From contig CM043962.1 in NCBI GenBank assembly GCA_014529385.2, positions 124,852,470 to 124,916,469 on the forward strand: a stretch of 64,000 nt of DNA, written 5' to 3'. The translations under genes and the position numbers were made by a program. Below are positions 44,861 through 54,288 of the stretch, in pieces; the first letter of the stretch is position 1, and each line of letters starts with the position of its first letter. The notes beneath the pieces were generated by a model. The model did no database searches, was not told the DNA's origin, and was given only the letters and a program-made list of their open reading frames with translations. Origin of the DNA: Adiantum capillus-veneris. Its lineage: Eukaryota; Streptophyta; Polypodiopsida; Polypodiales; Pteridaceae.

Positions 44861-46202
44861 ACACAAATGATCATTCCTTGGGCAATATCATGAGCTTCTT
44901 CATTTTGCGACCTCTCAACATGTTTCAAACTCCATGCTTTGATCTTTTTGAGAAACGACATCACTTTGAAGTATAAACTTTTCAATTGAGGGTTCTTATA
45001 CTTCCATACTCCCATCCCAGCACTTGCTTCACAACCAACAAAGAATCTCCTTTAATTTGCAAGCGTTTAATTGCCAATTGTAAGTAAATATGCAAACCAC
45101 CTTCAAGAGCCATGTATTCTGCTTCATTGTTACTCTTTGCATCAAGTTTCAGCCCTTGCTTCCTCATAAGCTCTCCTTGTGCATCATAAATAACAATGCC
45201 TCCTAAAGTAGAATCATGACTTCTTCAATAAGAACCATCAAAATATAACACTGCAGCATTAGGGATGGCAAGAGTCCCGACTTCCCTCTTTTGCACCACC
45301 TCTTCTTTGACCAAAACCGAAGTATTCTTATAAGTAAGAAGATCTGCCAGGGTAGCCCGAGTACTTTCCTCCACTAAAAAGGTGAACTAAAACTCCTGAA
45401 GCTCAATAACCCATTTCATCACTGTTTTTGATATATTTGAATTGTTGAGAATCTATGTAAGTAATGAATAACTGGTGATAAAAGTGATGACTTTTGAAGA
45501 AAGTAGTGTCTGAATTGTCTGCAAGCATAAACCATACTAGTCATCACTAATTCAATTTCAGAAAATCCCTTTCATGAGGAGTCTTCACTTTGCTAGCATA
45601 ATGAACATGCTTCATATAAAGAGATTCCTTCCCCCTTTGCAATAACATAGCTCCAATAGCATCATCTCCCACTAATGGGTTGACATAAAACTCCTTTTCC
45701 CAATGAGGAGCTTGCATAATAGGTAACGTACTCAAAACCTCTTTAACTTTGTCAAAAACATTGTCACAGTCATGAGACCACTCCAAGGGATCATTCTTAG
45801 CTGTTTGCTGCAATGAATACAATAGATGTGATGCCAAAGGTATGAAGCGAGACAAATATTTAACTTTTTGTATGAAAGTGACCAACTATTTGGTATCTCT
45901 TGGAGGTGACAGTAACAACAAAGCCTCCACTTTATCTGGATCTGCTTCAATCCCATTTTCTTAAATTACATGCCCAGAAGCTTCACCCGTGCCTGTGTCA
46001 AATGACATTTTTTAGGATTGAGCTAATCTGCGGATTCATCATACCTGGCAAAAGTCATTTCAAGCTTTTGAACATCCTCTTTCCTTGAAGTGTATACACA
46101 GAAATCATCTATGAATCCGTTGACAAACTTCCCAAGGAACGGGGTAAGGACCCAATCTACTTTTCTTTCAAAGGCTCCTGGCCCATTTTTCAATCCAAAA
46201 GG
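44861..46202 (-). pseudogene. gypsy-0 RT and RNase H half (5' part)
   Basis: Read leftward from 46202: RT palm (PFGLKNGPGAFERKVDWVLT and FIDDFCVYTS near 46105), then VKYLSRFIPLASHLLYSLQQ, YVNPLVGDDAIGAMLLQRG, a degraded connection region at 45420-45540, and a second RNase H (SNNEAEYMALEGGLHIYLQL, KGDSLLVVKQV, SQNEEAHDIAQGM) running into the gypsy-1 LTR at 44861. Frameshifts occur near 45015, 45240, 45540 and 45890. The closest relative in the window is gypsy-4. This and 12858-14106 are one element. Confidence 0.92.
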
Positions 46203-46345
46203 TGTTGAGCTTATATGTGAAGCTACTCAATATATGGCTTTTCTATGTATGGCACCTAGGTCCCCTCTATATATACATCATCTCATGTGTGTATTCTACA
46301 CACTTTGGGGTTCTATTTATGTGCTCTCTCTTTTCTCTCTCAACA
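46203..46345 (+). repeat. TRIM-like element 5' LTR
   Basis: 143 bp, nearly identical to 47873-48013; contains a CTCTATATATACATC TATA-box-like run near 46263. Confidence 0.93.
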
Positions 46346-46357
46346 TGATATCAGAGC
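46346..46357 (+). other. TRIM-like element primer binding site
   Basis: TGATATCAGAGC, one base from the standard TGGTATCAGAGC, directly after the LTR. Confidence 0.85.
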
Positions 46358-46604
46358 ATGACGTTTTTGTTTTTCATTTTTCTCCTGATTGAAAACAATT
46401 TTGCAAAAATTATCTATCGTAGGAATCGGAATCGATGTGGTCTACAACTTTGCAAAAGAAAGTTTTTTCAAATTCTGCACCGATTTTGAGTTATCGTTTG
46501 CGGACTACATATATACCTGAAAAGCAACTTTCGATTTTTGTTTTATATTTTTATGCTAATTAAAAATGATTAGCCATTGATGATCGTCCAAATTCTATAG
46601 AGAT

Positions 46605-47235
46605 AATGTTGGTATATGATCTTTTGTTATATGATATACTCGTTCATTGATTCTCGTATAATAATTCTTCTAAGAGATATAATTTACATCGTTTTATTGA
46701 TAATCTCTCATTACTACCATAATGATTTTGATGGTACCATGATTATGTTTTGTTAGTACTTTGGTCATGGTGATTTTCGTTGATACCATGGTTATTCTCG
46801 GTGATGCCATGATGATATTTTGTTGATTCCATGGTTATTCTCGGTGATACCATGATGTTGTTTCGTTGATACCATGGTTATTCTCAGTGATACCATGATA
46901 TTGTTTCCTTGATACATTGATTATTCTTCGCGATATCATGATGTTGTTTCGTTGATACCATGGTTATTCTCGGTGATACCATGATGTTTTTTCGTTGATA
47001 CCATGGTTATTCTCGGTGATACCATGATGTTGTTTCGTTGGTACAATGATTATTCTCCATGATATCATGATGTTGTTTCGTTAATACCATGGTTATTCTC
47101 GGTGATACCATGACGTTGTTCTGTTGATACAATGATTATTCTATGATTTTTTTCATTGATACCGTGATGATTTATTTATTTTTATTGATACAATGATGAT
47201 ATTTTGTTAATACTTTAATGATACTCATTGATATC
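46605..47235 (+). repeat. 43-bp minisatellite inside the TRIM-like element
   Basis: The unit approximates GTTGATACCATGGTTATTCT + CGGTGATACCATGATGTTGTTTC (43 bp), itself two related halves sharing TGATACCATG. It is best conserved at about 46740-47130 and decays outward. About nine exact GATACCA heptamers occur; that heptamer is the complement of the first seven bases of the standard primer site TGGTATC. Confidence 0.92.
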
Positions 47236-47872
47236 ACTACGTTGATAAATTTTGTTTTATGTAGTATATACACATGTCATTAGCATCACGTAATCACATA
47301 TCTTGTACTTTTATGTTCATACTTATATGTTGTCGTGCGTATATATGTCGTCAAAAGAGTGGCATCGCGAACCATCTCTTATGGCATTGTGAATGTAATT
47401 ATTTCACTAACGATGCTAATAATTTTCATGAGTATGTATTTTGAGTCTATGATCTATGTAGGATTGATCAAAGAATTGATTTCATGAAGACAAACTTGGT
47501 AACAATAAACAATTTATGAAGACATGTTTGGTGATTCCATATTGATGACAAGCTACCCAACAGACTCACGGAGACACTTTTGATTACAAGCTAATTGATA
47601 GCATTTACACCTCTTTATTGAACCTTTGTATTGATTATTGTATTTGATAGGATAGGAGTAATGTAACTCCTCATAAAACATTCATTGTAAAAGGAGTGAT
47701 GTAGCTCCTCATAAAATATTCATTGTAAAAGGAGTGATGTAGCTCTTCATGAACATTTGTACATTCAATAATTTTTATAATATAACGGTGGGTGTATACA
47801 GAGCGGTGGTTTTTTCCCTTGATCCCCCAAGGGTTTTTTATCCACAGTTAGGGACCCTTATTTGAGCGGGGG

Positions 47873-48013
47873 TGTGAGCTTATAAGTGAAGCTACTCAAT
47901 ATATGGCTTCTCTATATATGGCACCCAGGTCCCCTCTATATATACATCATCTCATGTGTGTATTCTACACACTTTGGGGTTCTATTTATGTGCTCTCTCT
48001 TTCTCTCTCAACA
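47873..48013 (+). repeat. TRIM-like element 3' LTR
   Basis: 141 bp partner of 46203-46345; preceded by a polypurine tract at 47861-47872. Confidence 0.93.
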
Positions 48014-48067
48014 AAAGTAAGGCAACAAAAGCAAAAACACAACCCCATGGCGTGATAAAAGTAGTCC
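48014..48067 (-). pseudogene. gypsy-0 RT fragment
   Basis: The minus strand reads TTFITPWGC, the RT segment just before the PFGL motif at 46195, showing that the TRIM-like element landed inside the RT. It stops where gypsy-3 LTR sequence begins at about 48068. Confidence 0.85.
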
Positions 48068-49572
48068 AATTCCTAATGATAATAACAAGAGTGCTTGGGT
48101 GGAGAAAGCAACAAAAAACATAACACCTAGTTAGATAGCATGAATAATACTTCAAAGAAGAGAAAAATTAAGCAATTGACAACACTTGAGGACCGGAATT
48201 TCATGGAGCCGGTACCCCCTCCAAAAGGCTTTGTATTATGGTTTCTCCCATCAAGAGAGACATTTTACAATACAATTTCTTGTGTTCCTTCAATACTAGT
48301 GAGTGCAATGAAGTGGAAACTTCATGCACTATGCAAAACACTTATCAAACACAACATCAATTCCCTCACGGTCTCAAACCCAAGACCTCACACACCTTTG
48401 AAGATAGTGAGAGCTAGCGGGGTATGAGAGTAGATTGAGAGGAAGAAGGAGTATTCTTACGAGAAAGATGTACATCTCCTCACATAATCACTCATATTAG
48501 CATAGATTATCTTTGTAATTAGCATGGTAGAGGAGATGAGCATGCATTGAAGCTTGGCTCTTGGTTGGATCTGCATCACTTGTTGGTGTAGGACTTCCTT
48601 ATCACACTCTTGGAGTAGTGATAAGCTTTACATTAAAGCTTGAGAAGGAGAGAGAGTCTTCTTTACTTCACACATGAGATAGTGTGAGTGTGTGTGTCAA
48701 TAATGCCTTGCAAAAATCAGCCCCCTCTCTCTCTTGGTCGGCCCCCCTTGCTAATTACTCATGCTAGCATCCTATTGGACCTCCCCAGGCTTAGCCAATG
48801 ACAATTAAGCAGCATAAGTGATAGCCTTCTTACATGTGTCCCCCTTTCCCCTTTTGTGAGATCTTTAGGTAATTTAATAATTCAATTAAACTCTCATTGG
48901 ATCCCTTTGCCTCCTGGCCTAAAGGAATCAGGCAAGCCATTGGGCTGTTGAATGCTCATTGGTCCCCTTGGGAGACTGTCCAATAGTCTTCTAGAGAGCT
49001 TAATTCTTATTGGTTCTTTTATTAAGGGTTTTTAAATTAATTAAACTAGATTTACTCTAGCCTAATTCTCATTGGTCCAACTCCAAGGCCATCCAATAGC
49101 ATTTGAGTACACATTGTGGGCATCTGGGCTAAGGAGCTGACATGTGTCCCTCTTTCTCCTTGTGTACAAAGGGAGCTTGTGTGTGTGTGTATGAGTTTCT
49201 CTCTCATCCCCTACTTCTTGGGTTTTCCCCCTCCTATGTAGGGCTTGACAAAGACTTTTGGAACACACGGAAAGCATCCAATTTTCCCTAAAGTTGACTT
49301 TTGGACACAATCTTTGAATTTTGGAACCTTAGCATTTTGGAAGTCTTAATGGGATGAATGTTAAGGTCTTTTAAGCCCATTGTTGCACATAGCTCGTTTG
49401 AAGATGGCCCCCCCTTTGGATCCCTATTTTCCCTCCTTTGGATCCCTATTGTGGCCGGTCTGTTAACTTAAGCAATATTCTAGCTTTCTCTCCCCTGGCA
49501 CTTCCCCATATTAAATGATCAGTTTAACATGAGAAAATCATTTAGGAGAATTAGATATTGATTATTATGACA
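48068..49572 (-). repeat. gypsy-3 3' LTR (~1.5 kb, outer end missing)
   Basis: On the + strand it ends TTATTATGACA before TTACCTCTCTCTTA, which is the minus-strand polypurine tract TAAGAGAGAGGTAA. The + strand start lacks the TGTAACATTTAATGG block seen at 56696, so this end is truncated at the junction with gypsy-0. A short GT run near 49175. Confidence 0.8.
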
Positions 49573-49929
49573 TTACCTCTCTCTTAAAATCATAGTCGTC
49601 CTCGAATATGGTGTAGAGAAGTAAAGCATTTTCATGAGTCCTTTTTCTTAGTGGGTAGAGGATCCCTATGTTACCCTATGAAATCGTTACAGAATGGATG
49701 ACTAGTCCATTTAGCGCTTGAGAGCCTCACGCTGCCGCAAGCATGTCTGCACATTAGTCCTATCAATCTTCCATAGTAGAGTGACAAGCTTTACTTGGTG
49801 TTTGGGAGATATCGTCTCCACAAACTTTATTTAAGCATGCATACCACTTCATTTTTGTGCACAATAAAGATAAAGAGAGTCTTATAAGACAAAAACTTTG
49901 TTCATTTTTTACATTTGTACATTTGCTTA
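49573..49929 (-). other. gypsy-3 3' untranslated region
   Basis: Between the chromodomain and the 3' LTR. Non-coding, with the polypurine tract at its LTR edge. Nothing else seen. Confidence 0.6.
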
Positions 49930-50240
49930 CTCTTAAGAAGCATTGTGAGCATTGAGATGGTTTAGGTTATCCTTTAATTGTATGCTTTGCATCCATCTAG
50001 CATCTTCAAAAGGATAATTCTTAAACTTAATAAGATATCATCGGGATAGTCTTACCTCCTCTTAGTACCTTGTCTTCATGTCGGAGAATGGACTCGAGCT
50101 GCAACACCTCTTCTTGGTTCTCGATCTCCAGTGGCTCTTGAGGTGGCTCTCCTTTGGAAGGCTTTAGTAGGCTCACATGGAAAGCATTGTGTATGGGCCA
50201 ATGGTTGGGAAACTTGAGTTGATAGGCCATCTCATTGATT
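49930..50240 (-). pseudogene. gypsy-3 integrase C-terminus with chromodomain
   Basis: The minus strand reads AYQLKFPNHWPIHNAFHVSL (the GPY/F-proximal end of integrase), then LQLESILRHEDKVLRGGKTI. After a frame change near 50040 comes YLIKFKNYPFEDARWMQ. ILxHxxKxLR...YLIKFKNY...ARW is the plant chromovirus chromodomain, thought to guide integration to heterochromatin. Confidence 0.85.
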
Positions 50241-51808
50241 GGCCTAAGAATCTAGAAGGGACCATAGTACCTTTTTGGTAACTTAGCATAGTACTTCTGG
50301 TGTCCCGTAGGATTCTTGCCCGTCATGTGCCTTAATCGAGCCTTGGGAAATTTGAGTAAGACCCAATCATTTTCTTTAAAGGCTTGGGCTCTTCTGTGCT
50401 TGTCAGCAGCAGCCTTTTGCCTTTGCTGTGAGATAGAGATGGCATCCTTAATCTTTTGAAAAGATTCTTATAGGTCTCGGCTATAGTCATCTGGAGCGAA
50501 GATCTTCCCATGTACGTTAAGTAGCAAGGGACTTTTTGATCTTCTCGTGTACCTTAAGTAGCAAGGGACTTTTTGATCTTCCCTCTATTACCTCAAAAGG
50601 TTCTTTTCCTATGGAAGTATGTACAGTGTTATTGTATGCATACTCCACTAAGGGTAAGTACTTCTCCCATTGGGATCTTTGATCTACTTCCATTACATAG
50701 GCTTTTAGTAGATCGAGAATTGTTAGGTTAGCTATTTCACTTTGGCCATCCGTTTGCGGGTGATAGGCCAAAGAGAAGTTTAGCCTTCTTCCTAAATTCT
50801 CAAAGAGAGCCTTCTAGAAATTACTGGTCATTCTAGGATCTCTATCCGACACTATGGACATTGGCAAGCCATGGTACTTGAAAATTTGTGAAATGAAGAG
50901 GGTTGCCACTTGATGGGCTTTGATAGTCTTTTTGACAGGTATAAAATGAGCTTGTTTACTGAACTTGCCTACTATCATCCATATTCCCATATTCCCATGG
51001 ATAGACTCAGGCAATCCAAAGATAAAATCCATGGATATGCTCTCCCATGGTGAATTAGGGATTGGCAAAGGTTGAAGCAATCCAAGTTGCTTCCCTCTAT
51101 CAAACTTCATCTTTTGGCATACCACACATTTAGAAACATACTCTTATATGTTTTCTTTCATGGTAGGCCAATAGAAATATGTTTCAATCCCCTTTAGGGT
51201 AGACTGAATCCCTCTATGCCCTGCATAAGGAGGAGCATGAGATTCATACATTACTTTCTCACGTAGTGAGCTAGTAACACATAGTCTATTTCCATAGAGA
51301 AGATAACCATCTTGTAAAGTAAATGGTTCCTCTTTCTTCCCTAGTGCAAGGGCTGAAATCACATCTCTAAAATCGGGATCAATAGCATAATAATCTATCA
51401 TAGAAGATAGATCATTGTGAGTTGCTATGAAAACGGCATTCACTCTCAGCCATCTTGAGAGTGCATTGGCTACTTGATTATGCTTGCCAACAATGTGAGC
51501 AACATAAAAATGAAATTGCAAAAGGAAATTTTCCCACCTCATCTATTTGTCGAAGATCTTGGTCTGCGTCATGAAGTACTTAAGACTTTGTGATCCTTTC
51601 ATAGAATGAAGGGAGTCCCCAATAAATAGTGTTTCCATGAGTCTAAGGCATGTAGAACTGCAACGAGTTCCTGCTCAAGAGGGTCGAGCCTTCGAATTTC
51701 ATAGCCTATGGCATGCCCTTCTTGAAGCAAATTAACTCCAAGGCAATCACCACAAGCATCACATTGGACCTCAAATGGGTTTGAGAGATTCGGTTGTGTA
51801 AGCACATG
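50241..51808 (-). pseudogene. gypsy-3 RNase H and integrase
   Basis: From the right: RNase H (FEVQCDACGDCLGVNLLQEG, RRLDPLEQELVAVLHAL, WKHYLLG) at 51599-51805; connection (LLQFHFYVAHIVGKHNQVAN) with integrase zinc-finger remnants (ESHAPPYAGHRGIQSTLKGI); the integrase core at 50814-51125 (SISMDFIFGLPES with Asp, then SIVSDRDPRMTSNF); and then AYHPQTDGQSEIANLTILDL with the Glu at 50771. Stops and shifts separate the blocks. A partial tandem repeat (AAGTAGCAAGGGACTTTTTG) is at 50519-50575. Confidence 0.9.
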
Positions 51809-51812
51809 TTAA

Positions 51813-53133
51813 CACTAGGTTGGTAATGGGACACTTTTATGTACTGTTAAGTGACGTTTTTTCTTGAATTATATCAAGAGTTTCAAAATGGATTTTGAGG
51901 TTCTATCTATCTAGAAAGTTGTCTCATGAGCTGAAAAAAACTTGACATTTTTTTGGAATATCAATTCCATCTTTAACCTTGTCCTTGCACAACTTTTCAC
52001 AACCTAAACTGTGTGAAAAAACGGGTCCTGTTTTTGGCTTTTTTCAACTTTTTGCAACTATACCACTCTAGAATTCATGTTTGTGAGGTTTATAATGCTA
52101 GAGAACTATCTTTAGTAGTCCTCAGCATGTTCTGGTGCTTCTAGGGATAAATAAATGTTAAAGTTGTAAGTTATGACCAAATTACAAAAATTGTCAAATC
52201 CTATTTTTTAGCCAATTTTAGCTCTTCTATTATTTTTTTGGTGGCTTTCATGATATCCAAATGCAGTTTTGATTTTCTATGTCGCATATTGTAACATAAA
52301 GCTAATATTCCTTGAGTTTTGGGGCACCTAATACACTATTTTGTATAGTACACAACGATGGTTGATTTTTTCAATTATAGAAGAAAACAAAACATTCTAG
52401 TATATCAAGTATATCTTTTTCAATATTTCTAGTTTCTTGTGACAACTATATGCATTTTGTAGGTAGTAACCATATCTAGTCATAAGGATCAAATTTGGCT
52501 AGATATTGAATAGTTTCTATGGGATTCTACAACTCATAATGTTGAACCCAGTTTTCTCATGTTTGTTGTATTTAGCACTTCATCTTTGTCCCCAAGATTC
52601 CCCTTGGTAAGAGATGTATTATTCTTTTGACATGCTCCATGGATCCTTGTGCACCTAAAGGACAACAGGGAACTAAGAAAACATGCATATATTATTTGTA
52701 TTGAGCATGGCTATAGAAACTTTGATGATAGGTTTGCAGATTCGTAAAAATTCAACTTTTTTGTACCTATTTATTTTGGCAAAACAAAAAATAGTGAGTG
52801 AGAAGCAATCATATGTTCTGATCACCAACACATTAAAGTTAATTAGGGAATTTATCTCATGTCCTACAAAAATTACTAATCTTATTTTTATGCAACAAAA
52901 CATAAGAAATGACTGTTTTGATGAAAATGTACTGGTCCATCAACTTTGGAGGCTTGGTGTGACCAAAAGATGAGAACTTTTACAAGTTTATTATTTTTTC
53001 CATGTGTAGTAGGCCTTGAACTATAACCTAATGAAAGGATTTTACAAAATGAGTGGATCTACTATGGTTTTGGAGGGTTTTTTCAAAACCCTGAAAGGAC
53101 ACTTTTATGTCCTGCTAGGTTACCAACCTAGTG
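51813..53133. mobile_element. Non-autonomous DNA transposon flanked by TTAA
   Basis: Perfect 14-bp terminal inverted repeats, CACTAGGTTGGTAA ... TTACCAACCTAGTG, bounded on both sides by TTAA (51809-51812 and 53134-53137). The gypsy-3 RNase H frame is continuous across the site if one TTAA is removed. A subterminal GGACACTTTTATGT motif occurs as a direct repeat at both ends and is itself nearly palindromic. AT-rich; the largest frame (96 codons at 52683) does not look like a transposase. TTAA duplication is typical of piggyBac; the CACTA start would suit En/Spm, but that family makes 3-bp duplications. Confidence 0.88.
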
Positions 53134-53137
53134 TTAA

Positions 53138-53473
53138 GAGATAAGCTTTTCGAAAGCATTGTTATCCTTGGCAGACCATGTGTACCTAACTTTTTTCTTT
53201 GTTAGGTCCTGTAATGGTCCTACTATTAGTGAGAACTTTTCTATGAAGCATCTATAGTATGCACACGTACCTATAAAGCTTCTTCATTCATGAAGATTCC
53301 TTGGTTTAGGGCATCCTTTTATTACCTCTAACTTTGATGGATCCATTTGGATGCCATCTTGAGAGATAATGTGACCTAAATACTGAATCTCTTGTAAGAA
53401 AAATTCACTTTTCTTTCGATTAACATAATTCTAATGAATTAGAGTAGATGATGATATCATCAAAGAACACTCC
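53138..53473 (-). pseudogene. gypsy-3 RT/RNase H connection
   Basis: Minus-strand blocks: GVFFDDIIIYS (the catalytic FDD motif, at about 53440-53472), then FFLQEIQYLGHIISQDGIQM and DPSKLEVIKGCPK. These lie between the two small transposons and complete the RT that begins at 54074. Confidence 0.85.
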
Positions 53474-53481
53474 AGTAAAAG

Positions 53482-53729
53482 CTCGGGGGGTTCACCGTTC
53501 AGTATCCTCCTATATAACATGCGTTCACGGGGTATTAAAAAAATCCCTCTTTTAACATGTCTTAATGAATAAAATGACCCCTTATTTTACGATTTTTTTC
53601 CAAAATTGAATATAAAAACCCCTTATTTTAATGTATCTCTGTTAAATTGCCTAAAATTTTGGTATTTTAAAACCCCTCCTTTCGAATTCACGTTATACAT
53701 TAACATGAATAGATAGTGTACCCCCCGAG
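53482..53729. mobile_element. 248-bp MITE, 8-bp target duplication
   Basis: Terminal inverted repeats CTCGGGGGGTTCAC / GTGTACCCCCCGAG (one mismatch) and an 8-bp duplication AGTAAAAG on both sides (53474-53481, 53730-53737). Inserted in the gypsy-3 RT just before the FDD motif. The interior is AT-rich with CCCCTTATTTTA repeats and no coding frame. An 8-bp duplication suggests a hAT-type mobiliser. Confidence 0.92.
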
Positions 53730-53737
53730 AGTAAAAG

Positions 53738-54288
53738 TTTGGTGAGGCCTGAATAGCTTCTTCATCAAGCGGTTGAATGTGGCTAGTGCATTGGTCAAGC
53801 CAAAAGGCATGACAATGTATTCATAAAGACCTAACGTAGTGTGAAATGCGGTCATTACAATGTCTTGATCAACTATCCTTATTTGATGATAGCCGCTTTT
53901 TAGGTCAATCCTACTAAAGTAGGTGGACCCTTGTAGCTTATCAAATAGGTCTACTACCCGTGGTATAGGAAACCTATTTTTGATAGTGATCCTATTTAGT
54001 GTCGTCTTTCTTTTGCAATAGTAGCACAGGAGAACAAAATGGAGATGAGATACGCCTAACCATGCCCTTCTCAACTAACTCATGCACTTGCCACACAATC
54101 TACTCTTGTTGAGCTTGAGAAACTCTATAAGGAGGTTTGTTAGGCGGTGAACTTCTTGGAAGAAGTTCAATTGCATGGTCATCATTGCCTCGTTTAGAAG
54201 GTAGCTCACAAGGGATGTCGTCAATAAAGACATCTTGAAACCCCTTGAGAAAATTGGATAACTCTAATTCCTTTTGATTGTGTATATT
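53738..54288 (-). pseudogene. gypsy-3 reverse transcriptase, N-terminal part
   Basis: The minus strand reads [21 protein letters not shown] (in part), [33 protein letters not shown] and [11 protein letters not shown], then enters the MITE. Upstream, from about 54290 to 54074, a degraded stretch carries the RT start ([10 protein letters not shown]-like) with a frameshift near 54010. Confidence 0.85.

Larger units (their letters stand above)
46203..48013 (+). mobile_element. Non-autonomous LTR retrotransposon (TRIM/LARD-like, 1.8 kb)
   Basis: Two short LTRs (46203-46345, 143 bp; 47873-48013, 141 bp) start TGTTGAGCTTAT/TGTGAGCTTAT and end CTCTCAACA. A Met-tRNA-type primer site, TGATATCAGAGC, directly follows the left LTR (46346-46357), and a polypurine tract (TTTGAGCGGGGG) precedes the right. 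The left flank is AAAGG and the right AAAG, and the gypsy-0 RT frame continues across. The 1.5-kb interior has no coding frame and is dominated by a minisatellite. Its 3' UTR matches copia-0 closely, suggesting a copia-0-like helper. Confidence 0.93.

Noticed and set aside
46740-47130. CRISPR-like array
   Set aside because: Units are contiguous and the sequence between GATACCATG motifs is also repetitive; this is a minisatellite in an LTR element of a plant genome.
51813-53133. Ordinary En/Spm (CACTA) element
   Set aside because: The ends start CACTA, but both flanks are TTAA with no clear 3-bp duplication and the transposase is absent; left unclassified.
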